Source: Anaerolineales bacterium
GTDB taxonomy: Bacteria; Chloroflexota; Anaerolineae; Anaerolineales; UBA4823
Assembly: GCA_025057645.1 (NCBI GenBank)
Contig: JANXBJ010000016.1
Coordinates: forward strand, 1-62,636
DNA length: 62,636 nt
Direction: 5' to 3'
The position numbers were made by a program, and so were the translations under genes. Below the pieces are notes generated by a model. The model did no database searches and was not told the origin of the DNA. It saw only the letters and a program-made list of their open reading frames with translations. Shown here piece by piece: positions 8,752 to 16,532 of the stretch. How positions within the stretch are numbered: position 1 is the first letter of the stretch; each line of letters opens with the position of its first letter.

Positions 8752-9587
8752 TTGACTGCTCCACCCGTCAAACCGCGAATAAAGTAACGCTGTCCGAACA
8801 AGTAAACGACCACAATTGGAATAGTGGCGATCAGCAAACCGGCCATGGTTGCGGGAATATCGACATAGTTGCGTGAACGTAGGGCAGCAATGCCTACCAT
8901 AAGTGTCTTCAGTTCGTCTTTCTGCATAAATACTAGGGCGATCAGCAGCTCGTTCCAGACCCACAGAGCATTGACAACGATCAAGGTGATCAAAGCTGGT
9001 GCTGAAAGCGGCATCATAATATTCCAGAAGATGCGCAGGCTTGAACAACCGTCGATCCGAGCTGCTTCGATGATCTCTCGCGGAATCGTGCGGAAGAAGT
9101 TGGTCATCAGGTAAATGGAAAAAGGCAAAAGCAAGCCGGTGTAGATCAGGATAGTTCCCTGATAAGTGTTGACCAACTTCCAGCGCACCATCGCAACGAA
9201 TAAGGGAACAATCATCACCACTGGTGGGACAACCATAAGCGATAAAATAATGTTGAACAGTGTGCGCTTCCCATAGAATTCCATCTTGGCGAATGCATAG
9301 GCTGCGAGACAGGCAATGATCAGGGAAACCAAAACCGACCCCACAGTGAGCACCGAGCTGTTGGTAAAGCGAATGAAGAACTTTTCGCCGGCCAGAGCCG
9401 TGTTGAAATTCGCCCAGAATAGGGACTGAGGCAATCCCCACTTATCTTCAATGTATTCGAAGCGCGTCTTGAAAGCGGAGACGATCATGAAATACACCGG
9501 GAAGAGCGAAAGGAGCGTAGCACCGATCACCAGTGTTTGGCGGATCAAACTGCCGACTAAGCCCAGGATGCGGTCGGTAGCTTTCAT
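8748..9587 (-). CDS. ABC transporter permease, MalG type (CUT1 family)
   Basis: 279 residues with about six hydrophobic segments and the permease-ATPase contact loop (EAARIDGCSS then LRIFWNIMMPLSAP) at about residues 187-210. It overlaps the upstream permease gene by ATGA and the downstream UroD-like gene by GTGA. With the MalF-type permease and the lipoprotein it forms a carbohydrate-type importer. No ATPase gene is in the operon, so a shared MsmK/UgpC-like ATPase elsewhere in the genome is expected. Confidence 0.93.
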   Translation of the reverse strand: MKATDRILGLVGSLIRQTLVIGATLLSLFPVYFMIVSAFKTRFEYIEDKWGLPQSLFWANFNTALAGEKFFIRFTNSSVLTVGSVLVSLIIACLAAYAFAKMEFYGKRTLFNIILSLMVVPPVVMIVPLFVAMVRWKLVNTYQGTILIYTGLLLPFSIYLMTNFFRTIPREIIEAARIDGCSSLRIFWNIMMPLSAPALITLIVVNALWVWNELLIALVFMQKDELKTLMVGIAALRSRNYVDIPATMAGLLIATIPIVVVYLFGQRYFIRGLTGGAVK

Positions 9588-10486
9588 GGGACTTCCTCCA
9601 AAGCGGCCGAGCGCTCCCGTAGGCGGAGCTCAAGGAAGATGAAGATGCCGGTAACGAGAAGTAAGATCACCGAGACCGCTGCGGCTATGTTCATTTGGTT
9701 ATAGCGAAAGCCGGCTAAGTAGATAAACAATTCGGTGACCATGGTTGCATTGCCTGGCCCGCCTCCGGTCATCACATACACGTATCCGAATACCCAAGAT
9801 AAGATGGTGATGATCGACACTACCGTGAAGAACTCAATGGTGGTTGCCAGTTGGGGGATGGTTATATACCAGTGCAACTTCCACCAGTCGGCTCCGTCAA
9901 TCTTCGCTGCGTCAAAAAGCTCTTCTTCGACCGACATTAGGCGCGCAAGGAACAACACGATCCCGAATCCAACCTCCTTCCAGATGATGACAAACATCAA
10001 AGTGGGCAGAGCTAATCGTGTGCTACCGAGCCAGTCGAAGACAAATTGCTCTAAACCGATGACCTTTAGGAAGTCGTTCAGCACGCCGCTTAGCTGGAAG
10101 ATGTAGGAAAAGATCAGGCCTACCACCGTAATCGGCAAGAGGTATGGGAGGAAAAGCGTAGTACGATAGAGCTGCCAGCCCCGAATACGGTCGAAAAGAA
10201 AGATGGCTAGAATCAGGGCAATAACCACCATAATCGGCACGCTGATCAGGAGGGTGAGGTTGTTGCGCACAGCTCGTAAGAAGACCTCGTCCTGAAAGAT
10301 CGTTTGGTAGTTGGTCAGCCCGACGAATAGCATCTGGCCTTGAAAGGGTCGTTGAAAGCTTAGGGTCACCAAGCGGACAATGGGAAAAGCAAAGATCAAG
10401 CCGATGACTACCAGGGCTGGCGCAAGGAAAAGGTAGGGTTCGATTTTGCGGAGAAGTTTATATCGTTGGCTGACGCTAAGAGGCAT
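9584..10486 (-). CDS. ABC transporter permease, MalF type (CUT1 family)
   Basis: 300 residues, about six membrane segments, with the EAA loop DAAKIDGADWWKLHWYITIP at about residues 195-215. A short positively charged N-terminus precedes the first membrane helix (LFLAPALVVIGLIFAFPIV). It overlaps the MalG-type gene by 4 bases. A 12-bp perfect hairpin lies between it and the upstream binding-protein gene. Confidence 0.93.
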   Translation of the reverse strand: MPLSVSQRYKLLRKIEPYLFLAPALVVIGLIFAFPIVRLVTLSFQRPFQGQMLFVGLTNYQTIFQDEVFLRAVRNNLTLLISVPIMVVIALILAIFLFDRIRGWQLYRTTLFLPYLLPITVVGLIFSYIFQLSGVLNDFLKVIGLEQFVFDWLGSTRLALPTLMFVIIWKEVGFGIVLFLARLMSVEEELFDAAKIDGADWWKLHWYITIPQLATTIEFFTVVSIITILSWVFGYVYVMTGGGPGNATMVTELFIYLAGFRYNQMNIAAAVSVILLLVTGIFIFLELRLRERSAALEEVP

Positions 10487-10519
10487 TGAACCACTCTTCC
10501 AAGTGAAGTGGAGTGCTAG

Positions 10520-10550
10520 CTGGGCGCAGGTAGTCCCAACCTGCGCCCAG
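10520..10550. repeat. Intercistronic 12-bp hairpin between binding protein and permease genes
   Basis: CTGGGCGCAGGT (10520-10531) and its exact complement (10539-10550) flank a 7-base loop. In the direction of transcription (minus strand) no T run follows, so it looks like an mRNA-stabilising or partially attenuating hairpin of the malE-malF kind, favouring the binding protein over the permeases. Confidence 0.7.
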
Positions 10551-10579
10551 TTGGATTTTGCTTACAGGTACCGAAAGGC

Positions 10580-11911
10580 CTATCTTGAGTACCAGTTGAC
10601 AAAGTTTTGGAGCTGGTCGGGATTTTGCTCTCGCCATTTTTGAGCTACCTCTTCCGTGAGCTGGGCTAACTCCGCAGGCGTTTTATCTCCGGCAAAGAGC
10701 AATTGGGTGCCGGTGAAATTTGCCTGCTCGTCCACCATGCTGGGGATAAAGTTCTCCAAGTTCGGGCCGGCGGACTCGACCACCCACTCGAAAATTTGCT
10801 TGAGGATCGGTTGGTCAATTTGTGTAGTGTCAAAACGGTTGTCGGCTGGCAACACACCGGTATACTTGAACCAAGCGTTGAGGCGATCTTGGGTATGGGT
10901 GAACATTAGGAAGTCTGCTGCTTCTTTTTTGTGTTTAGACCAAGAGGTGATCCCCAACCCTTGAGCTGTAACGACGTAAGTGTCGGCCAACTTTCCGCTG
11001 CCGTATTTAGGAACTCGCATTACCCCCATATTGTCCCAGCCGATGATGTCCGCCCATCCCTTCAGGAAGGTATCGTTGCCGAAGATCATGGCGGATTTGC
11101 CTTGCACGAATTGATCTTGACCCTGCTGGTAGTCGATCGAGTTAATGTCGGCGTTCCAGCACTTAGCTTCTTTGAGCTGATTCAGTCGCTCCCACCATTC
11201 GGCGTAGGCAGGGTCGGTGAACTTTGCCTCTCCGATAGAGGCTTTCATGAAGTCCTTTTCGCTGTCCAAGTTCTGGCGGCCGAGGATGGAAAAGAGCCAA
11301 CCGCCGAACCAACCATCTTTGAGACCGCCGGAGATCGGTGTCACCCCAATGGCGTTCAATTTGTCGCAGGCGGCAATCAGTTCGTCCCAGGTGTCCGGCA
11401 GGTCGTTGAGGTCGATCCCGGCTTTCTTAAACAGACTCGGATTGTAGACCATTGGATTGCCCGAGAGGTACCAGCCGATCCCCCACAACTTCCCATCGTA
11501 AGTGCGCTCAAAATTGTTAATATAATGTGCTCGCTCTTCTGCTGGAATCAGGTCGTCTAGGGGGACTATTGCGCCACTCCAAGCAAACTCTAGGGTCCAC
11601 ACCCCACCCCAAAAGTATTGAATGTCCGGCCCTTGCTGAGCTGCTGCAGCCGATTGGAAGGCCGGGATAAGCGAGTCGGTGGACTGGAGCACGGCTTCGA
11701 TGGTGACGTTGGGATGGAGTTTTTGGTACTCTGCGATCGTCTCATCCAGCCATTTCTGGGCCCCGGGCGCTTCTTGCTCTCCCCACCACCAAATGACCAG
11801 CTTGACCGGCTCTGCCGGAGCTTCTGTTGGGGAAGGGGTGGAGGGTTGAGCACACCCAGCGAGCAGGCTGACTACGGTCAGCAAAATAAGGATCAGGCGC
11901 ATTTCCTTCAT
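10580..11911 (-). CDS. ABC transporter substrate-binding lipoprotein (family 1, sugar type)
   Basis: 443 residues. A signal peptide ends in the lipobox LLAGC (Cys at about 20), followed by a Pro/Thr/Ser linker and a family 1 solute-binding domain starting LVIWWWGEQEAPG. Typical motifs such as YFWGGVWT and a Trp-rich cleft are visible. It would be anchored outside the membrane and deliver solute to the two permeases. First gene of the operon, with a GGAG site before the ATG and a strong LacI-controlled promoter. The ligand is unknown. The downstream methyltransferase-like genes suggest a methylated compound rather than a plain sugar. Confidence 0.93.
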   Translation of the reverse strand: MKEMRLILILLTVVSLLAGCAQPSTPSPTEAPAEPVKLVIWWWGEQEAPGAQKWLDETIAEYQKLHPNVTIEAVLQSTDSLIPAFQSAAAAQQGPDIQYFWGGVWTLEFAWSGAIVPLDDLIPAEERAHYINNFERTYDGKLWGIGWYLSGNPMVYNPSLFKKAGIDLNDLPDTWDELIAACDKLNAIGVTPISGGLKDGWFGGWLFSILGRQNLDSEKDFMKASIGEAKFTDPAYAEWWERLNQLKEAKCWNADINSIDYQQGQDQFVQGKSAMIFGNDTFLKGWADIIGWDNMGVMRVPKYGSGKLADTYVVTAQGLGITSWSKHKKEAADFLMFTHTQDRLNAWFKYTGVLPADNRFDTTQIDQPILKQIFEWVVESAGPNLENFIPSMVDEQANFTGTQLLFAGDKTPAELAQLTEEVAQKWREQNPDQLQNFVNWYSR

Positions 11912-11975
11912 CGTTTTCTCCTCTCTACTCTTCGAGCGGGAAATGGGTAGGCTGGCCGAGGAAACACATCGTTCA

Positions 11976-12022
11976 GTAAACGTTTACACACCCATCTTAG
12001 CATGAAAGAGAAGGTTTGTCAA
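11976..12022 (-). promoter_or_regulatory. Operon promoter with LacI-type operator
   Basis: On the minus strand TTGACA (12022-12017), a 17-base spacer and TAAGAT (11999-11994) precede the perfect palindrome GTAAACGTTTAC (11976-11987), which has the central CG typical of LacI-family operators. The operator lies at the expected start of transcription, so binding of the operon's own LacI protein should block initiation. Confidence 0.82.
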
Positions 12023-12178
12023 GCAGGGAAGGAAAAAAGCTAGGTTAATGATTTCCAGCCAATGGCCAAGTTGCAGGAGCAGTGTTTGCGCTTCAGGTAG
12101 GCTCTCGACCTCGTTTTTTTTGGCATTTTGAGAAAGGTCATTCTGAGTAGGGGCGGATAGGCTCGTTTGTTCCTCGCA

Positions 12179-12970
12179 TCATGGCAACCCCCGAAAATTC
12201 CGCCTGCGCCAAGCGAAGAAACGCTCCCGGCAGAGGTTTGAAAGCATTAGAGTCATCCCGAAAATGATGAGTACGTTGGTGATGAAGAAGAAAAGCACCT
12301 CTTCGACGGGTAGGATACCAAAGAGAAGCAAGCCGGTGGTGTGCTGAGGCGAAATCGACCAAGTTGAGGCGCTCAGGGCGACAATGTCCATCGCAGAGAG
12401 ATAAGCTCCGGGCACCAGGATCCCCAACCCTGCTAGCCTGCGATAGTGCCAAAGAATATCGGCCCCGATGAGAAACTGGGGGAACATGGCCGGCAGTGCC
12501 CAGAAAAGGATAATGCTCAGGTAGGTCCAGCGTTGTCCACCGGCGAAGAGCAGATAGGCGCTGAGTGCCCATGCCCCAAGCAGCACGCCAAAGGCGATCC
12601 AACGTCCTCGACGAGAGGGGCGGAAGTTGGAAGGTTCCGGAAGCCGCCGCGCCAGAAACCACCACCACAGCCCCGCCAGCAGGGTCTCTAGGACAAAGAA
12701 GAGATATTCCTCGAGCGGGACGTAGCCGAGGAGAATTCCGCTGACCAGAGCGGGATTGTAGAACCAAACACCGTTAGCCACCAGGTAGTTATCCCAGGGG
12801 GTAGTGTAGATGACAGCAATTATCCCATGCAGCGCAATGATTTTCCATACCACCTTGCCGTTTTGGAAGTGCTGCATCGGAGGGAAGCGCCGTTCGTCTA
12901 TAAAGGTCAAAAGCAGCAGAGCAAGAATAGGGAACACAAGAAAGCGTAGTAGAAAGCCGAAGTAGGTCAT
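12179..12970 (-). CDS. Lycopene cyclase, fused heterodimer type (CrtYc-CrtYd-like)
   Basis: 263 residues from the ATG at 12970. The frame is open further upstream but that part overlaps crtI and has no membrane character. Two homologous halves are visible, each with a polar helix pair: PWDNYLVANGVWFYNP then PLEEYLFFVLET (about residues 50-90), and ALSASTWSISPQHTTG then PVEEVLFFFITN (about 200-245). This P-(L/V)-E-E-x-L-F-F signature marks the integral-membrane cyclases that turn lycopene ends into beta rings. It starts 22 bases after crtI and surely shares its transcript. Confidence 0.88.
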   Translation of the reverse strand: MTYFGFLLRFLVFPILALLLLTFIDERRFPPMQHFQNGKVVWKIIALHGIIAVIYTTPWDNYLVANGVWFYNPALVSGILLGYVPLEEYLFFVLETLLAGLWWWFLARRLPEPSNFRPSRRGRWIAFGVLLGAWALSAYLLFAGGQRWTYLSIILFWALPAMFPQFLIGADILWHYRRLAGLGILVPGAYLSAMDIVALSASTWSISPQHTTGLLLFGILPVEEVLFFFITNVLIIFGMTLMLSNLCRERFFAWRRRNFRGLP

Positions 12971-12992
12971 GCAAACCGAGTGAATCGAAGTT

Positions 12993-14483
12993 TTACTGGT
13001 TTTTCCCTGAGTCCAGTACCAATTCAGCGGCCCTCTTCCCCGATAGGATCGCGAGGGGAATGCCTCCGCCGGGATGGACGCTGCCCCCGGCAAAAAAGAG
13101 GCCGCCTAGAGGGGAACGATTGCCTGGACGGGCAAATGGGGCAAAACGACTGTTGAAGGAAGGGCCGTATAAAGCCCCGCGCCATGCCCCGCTCGTGCGT
13201 TGCAAATCTTGCGGAGTAAGTATTTTTAGGTAACGGAGTTTTGGCCGAACGTCAAAGCCGCGCTCGGCAAAGCACTTGAGAATGTGCTCGGCATAAGCCG
13301 AGGCCCTTTCTACAGTTTCCTGCTCAGAAGCCTCGACTAGAGGTGGGCTGTTGACTAGGACAAACCAATTTTCACAGCCGGGCGGGGCGTGGTCTGGATC
13401 GGATTTGCTGGTGATTGCTACGTACATTGTCGGATCCTCGGGCAGCTTGCCTTGGCGAAAGATTTGATCAAATTCTTTGCGGTAGTCGCGGGAGAAAAAG
13501 ACATTGTGATGGGCAAGCTCTGGGTGAGTTCCTTCAACGCCTAACAATAAAATGAAACCGGAACAGGAAGGTGCTAAGCGCTTGAGGCGGCGAAAGAGTT
13601 TTTGGGCGCTCGCAGCAGAGATTAGGGAATAGGTGGTCGTAACATCGATATTGGAGATGACGGTCTCTGCGGGGATCATTTCCCCGTTTTCGAGTTCTAG
13701 GGCTACGATGCGGCCTTCCCGGACGCGGAGATGGTTCACCCTAGCTCGGCAGCGGATCTCTACGCCAAGTTCCGAGGCAAGACGTCGGCAAGCTTGGGCT
13801 ATCCGATACACTCCACCCCTAGGATACCAAACTCCTTGGGCTAACTCCACATAAGCAATAGAACTCAGGGTGGCTGGGGCGAGGTAGGGGCTGGCGCCGA
13901 CATAGGTGGCGAAGCGGCCTAGTAACTGGCGCAGGTGGGGGTGGCGCACAGCGCGTTCAATCCGCTTTTGCAGGGTGCCGAGTAAATCGACCGAAAGCGC
14001 ATCCTGTAGGGTGACCTTGCGCAAGCTGGACAAACCGGGCGGCGGCCCGAAGATAAAGACTGGGCTGACAACCCGATAGGTACGAGCGGCCTCTGCAAGA
14101 AAGGCGAGGTAGCCTTCGACATCTCGCACGTCTAGGGCGGCGATCTGTTCTAGAGTTCGGGTGAGGTCGCGGCAAATGTCGAGCTGCTTTCCATCCCAAA
14201 AGAAGTAGCGAGTCAGGGGATCGACCGCCTCGAGGAGAAGATAGTCCTGAGGCGCCTTCCCGGCCGAAGTGAAAAGCTCCTCGAGGACGCTGCGCATTGT
14301 GATCACTGAGGGGCCAGTATCCCAGCGAAAGCCGGCGGCACGATGCTCTCCCATCTTTCCGCCGACCTGCTCGTTTTGTTCGAGTAAGATCACCGAGCGC
14401 CCGGCATTTGCAAGGTAAATTGCGGCCGCCAAGCCTCCGACACCGCCGCCAAGCACGTAAACGGGTCTTCCAAAAGTGGACAT
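12993..14483 (-). CDS. crtI: Phytoene desaturase (CrtI family)
   Basis: 496 residues, the usual CrtI length. The N-terminal FAD-binding motif GGGVGGLAAAIYLANAG (about 12-28) is followed by the family's GGKMGEHRAAGFRWDTGPSV. The C-terminal carotenoid oxidoreductase signature reads GGLFFAGGSVHPGGGIPLA. The enzyme desaturates phytoene stepwise toward lycopene at the membrane surface. The lycopene cyclase gene follows directly. No phytoene synthase is in the window. CrtI-like ketolases/isomerases share these motifs, so the exact reaction is the likeliest rather than proven. Confidence 0.88.
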   Translation of the reverse strand: MSTFGRPVYVLGGGVGGLAAAIYLANAGRSVILLEQNEQVGGKMGEHRAAGFRWDTGPSVITMRSVLEELFTSAGKAPQDYLLLEAVDPLTRYFFWDGKQLDICRDLTRTLEQIAALDVRDVEGYLAFLAEAARTYRVVSPVFIFGPPPGLSSLRKVTLQDALSVDLLGTLQKRIERAVRHPHLRQLLGRFATYVGASPYLAPATLSSIAYVELAQGVWYPRGGVYRIAQACRRLASELGVEIRCRARVNHLRVREGRIVALELENGEMIPAETVISNIDVTTTYSLISAASAQKLFRRLKRLAPSCSGFILLLGVEGTHPELAHHNVFFSRDYRKEFDQIFRQGKLPEDPTMYVAITSKSDPDHAPPGCENWFVLVNSPPLVEASEQETVERASAYAEHILKCFAERGFDVRPKLRYLKILTPQDLQRTSGAWRGALYGPSFNSRFAPFARPGNRSPLGGLFFAGGSVHPGGGIPLAILSGKRAAELVLDSGKNQ

Positions 14484-14581
14484 GGTGGGATAAGTTTACC
14501 CTGAAAATGCGGTCCCTTTGTAGGCAATCGGGTCAAAGTCCGAAATCTGATTTAGAGGCCCGCAAAGACGGGTTTGCATGC

Positions 14582-14601
14582 TTGATCAGTGCCTCGATCA
14601 A
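14582..14601. repeat. Inverted repeat TTGATC-N8-GATCAA between divergent crtI and M50 genes
   Basis: A perfect 6-8-6 inverted repeat lies in the intergenic region about 100 bases upstream of crtI and 60 bases before the rightward promoter. Its form suits a dimeric regulator, but no regulator gene is adjacent. It could be chance. Confidence 0.35.
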
Positions 14602-14660
14602 CGTTTTGGAGTGCAGCAGTGGGCTTTGTTCCTCGACAAGGAGGCTAGCTTTTCTAAACC

Positions 14661-14690
14661 TTGACAAAACCGGGGCAAATATTTTATAAT
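14661..14690 (+). promoter_or_regulatory. Promoter of the M50 protease gene
   Basis: TTGACA (14661-14666), 18-base spacer, TATAAT (14685-14690): consensus hexamers. The start codon is 167 bases downstream, giving a long leader that contains a terminator-like hairpin. Confidence 0.75.
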
Positions 14691-14724
14691 TTTATCATAA
14701 TAATTAACTTGAGTGATGCGGTTA

Positions 14725-14757
14725 CCCGATCCGACAAGGAGAAAAGTCGGGGTTTTT
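14725..14757 (+). terminator. Terminator-like hairpin in the leader of the M50 protease gene
   Basis: CCGAC (14731-14735) can pair with GTCGG (14746-14750), or alternatively CCCGA with TCGGG, followed by five T residues (14753-14757). A TATAAT hexamer (14759-14764) follows at once, without a good -35. This may be a weak attenuator or a second start site. Confidence 0.4.
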
Positions 14758-14856
14758 GTATAATGCAAAGTCAACCGCACGGCTCATCAACGAATCGAGG
14801 CATGCTCAGACCGGACCTATCTTTGAGACTCTATTTTTACCGGAAAGGACTTCGCT

Positions 14857-15972
14857 ATGGACACCAGCTTGCAAATCGGTAAGATTCTCGGCATCCCTGT
14901 CGGGTTGCATATTAGTTGGTTTCTAATTTTCGGCTTGCTCACTTGGTCGCTGGCAAGCGGGTATTTTCCTCAAGCCTATCCGGAGCTTTCAGGCCTAGCC
15001 CATCTTTTCCTGGCGGTACTCACCAGTGGGATGTTCTTTACCTCTGTGCTGGCGCACGAACTTGGGCATTCCATTGTTGCTCTGCGCGAGAAAATTCCTG
15101 TGCGGGGCATTACGCTGTTCATCTTCGGAGGAATTGCCCAAATCGCCAAAGAGCCGCCCTCGCCGGGGGCGGAGTTCCGCATCGCCATTGCTGGTCCAAT
15201 TGTCAGCTTTCTCTTGGCAGGTTTATTCGGCTTGTTATGGTACCTCGATCGAGCAATTCCTTACCTGGCTGCGCCGAGCGAATACTTAATGCGCATCAAC
15301 TTTATCTTGGCTGCCTTCAATATGATTCCCGGCTTTCCACTTGACGGCGGGCGGGTATTGCGCTCAATCGTTTGGAAGGTAAGCGGCAGTTTTCATCGTG
15401 CTAACCAAGTTGCTGCCATCAGCGGCCAGTTGGTGGCCTTCGGCTTTATCGGGTTCGGGGTTTTTACCCTCTTGCGCGGGCAGTTCTTCAACGGCCTTTG
15501 GCTTGTGTTCATCGGTTGGTTCTTGCAAAACGCGGCCGCAACTGCTTATGCCCAAACGCATTTGCAGAGTGCTCTTCAGGGTTTACGGGTTGCGGATGTG
15601 ATGAACCCTCAGTGCAATCGTATCCCTGGTTTGTTGCCCCTCAGCCAGCTTGTTGAAGATTACGTTCTCACCAGTGGGCAACGTTGCTTCATTGTAGTTG
15701 AGAATGAGAAGACTAGCGGAGTCATCACTTTGAAGGATATCACAGCCGTGCCGCAAGGCAAGTGGCGCTTTACCACCGCTCGTCAGGCCATGGTCCCGTT
15801 TGAACGAATGACTTACGTAACGCCGCAGATGGAAGTTTTGACTGCATTGCGGATGATGGACGATGCCGATGTGGCACAATTGCCGGTGGTGGAGAACGGC
15901 GAATTGATCGGTATCCTCACCCGCGAGCACGTACTACACATGTTGCGCTTGCGGGCTGAGCTGGGGATGTAG
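14857..15972 (+). CDS. Site-2 protease family zinc metalloprotease (M50) with CBS domain pair
   Basis: 371 residues. The membrane part (about 1-215) has the zinc motif HELGH (about 67-71) and the third ligand region NMIPGFPLDGGRVLRS (about 156-171). A tandem CBS pair occupies about 240-370 (VADVMNPQC and LPVVENGELIGILTREHV). Such proteases cut substrates within the membrane, often to release anti-sigma or other regulatory factors, and the CBS pair probably tunes activity by adenine-nucleotide binding. GGAAAGG precedes the ATG. Substrate unknown, and no sigma or anti-sigma gene is adjacent. Confidence 0.9.
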   Translation: MDTSLQIGKILGIPVGLHISWFLIFGLLTWSLASGYFPQAYPELSGLAHLFLAVLTSGMFFTSVLAHELGHSIVALREKIPVRGITLFIFGGIAQIAKEPPSPGAEFRIAIAGPIVSFLLAGLFGLLWYLDRAIPYLAAPSEYLMRINFILAAFNMIPGFPLDGGRVLRSIVWKVSGSFHRANQVAAISGQLVAFGFIGFGVFTLLRGQFFNGLWLVFIGWFLQNAAATAYAQTHLQSALQGLRVADVMNPQCNRIPGLLPLSQLVEDYVLTSGQRCFIVVENEKTSGVITLKDITAVPQGKWRFTTARQAMVPFERMTYVTPQMEVLTALRMMDDADVAQLPVVENGELIGILTREHVLHMLRLRAELGM

Positions 15973-16067
15973 TCTCTGGGCAGGATGCCGCAGCGATGAC
16001 TTCCCCGTGCCGCTGCGCAAGTGCGGGAAGTGCGGGGTACGCTGGGCGGTTGCTCCACCCAGCCTGC

Positions 16068-16394
16068 CTAGCCCCGCCTCCGCAAATGTTCCTCGATGTC
16101 CATGAAAAGATAGATTCCCTCGCCGATCGCCTGCAAGATCACGAAGAAAAAGCCACCCACCAGCAGAATAAACAGGGTGCTGATCATTCCTAAAATACCG
16201 TTGATCCCTAGGCTTAGGGCACCTTGTTGGAGCTGCAAGACGATGCCACTGAGTGAGAAAATCGCAGCCAACACCAAGATGACCCAGGAGACGGCGTTTG
16301 CCCAGCCGGCCACGCGCATTAGTTTCGCTTGATCATGATAGAGGTCTTCCTCTACAGTTGTTTCTTCGAGGGTTTCCACGTTTGGTTCTTCCAT
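16068..16394 (-). CDS. Small membrane protein of unknown function
   Basis: 108 residues: an acidic N-terminus (about 1-25), then two or three hydrophobic segments (about 28-55 and 66-95) and a charged tail. No family is recognised. The gene stands alone between the M50 protease (convergent) and the P-loop protein gene, 139 bases downstream of the latter's stop on the same strand. Good start codon and AAGGAAG site. Real but functionally unknown. Confidence 0.65.
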   Translation of the reverse strand: MEEPNVETLEETTVEEDLYHDQAKLMRVAGWANAVSWVILVLAAIFSLSGIVLQLQQGALSLGINGILGMISTLFILLVGGFFFVILQAIGEGIYLFMDIEEHLRRRG

Positions 16395-16532
16395 TTGGGC
16401 TTGCTTCCTTTCTGCTTTCTTATGGTTATAGAGGTGAGCTTTCGGTTGCTTTCAATGGGACCGTTGACCCTCTTTATCCTCCCTTTAGGGAGCTACAAAA
16501 GCAAGGAAAACGCAAAAGCAGGGTCGCCATTG

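Noticed and set aside
8752-9441. Upstream extension of the UroD-like reading frame, giving a 630-residue protein
   Set aside because: The extra N-terminal part overlaps the MalG-type permease in another frame, has a cysteine/histidine-rich low-quality composition and no family match. The GTG at 8751 has a ribosome site and the usual overlap.
12138-12767. 209-residue frame overlapping the lycopene cyclase
   Set aside because: The cyclase frame has clear family motifs; this one is a shadow in another frame.
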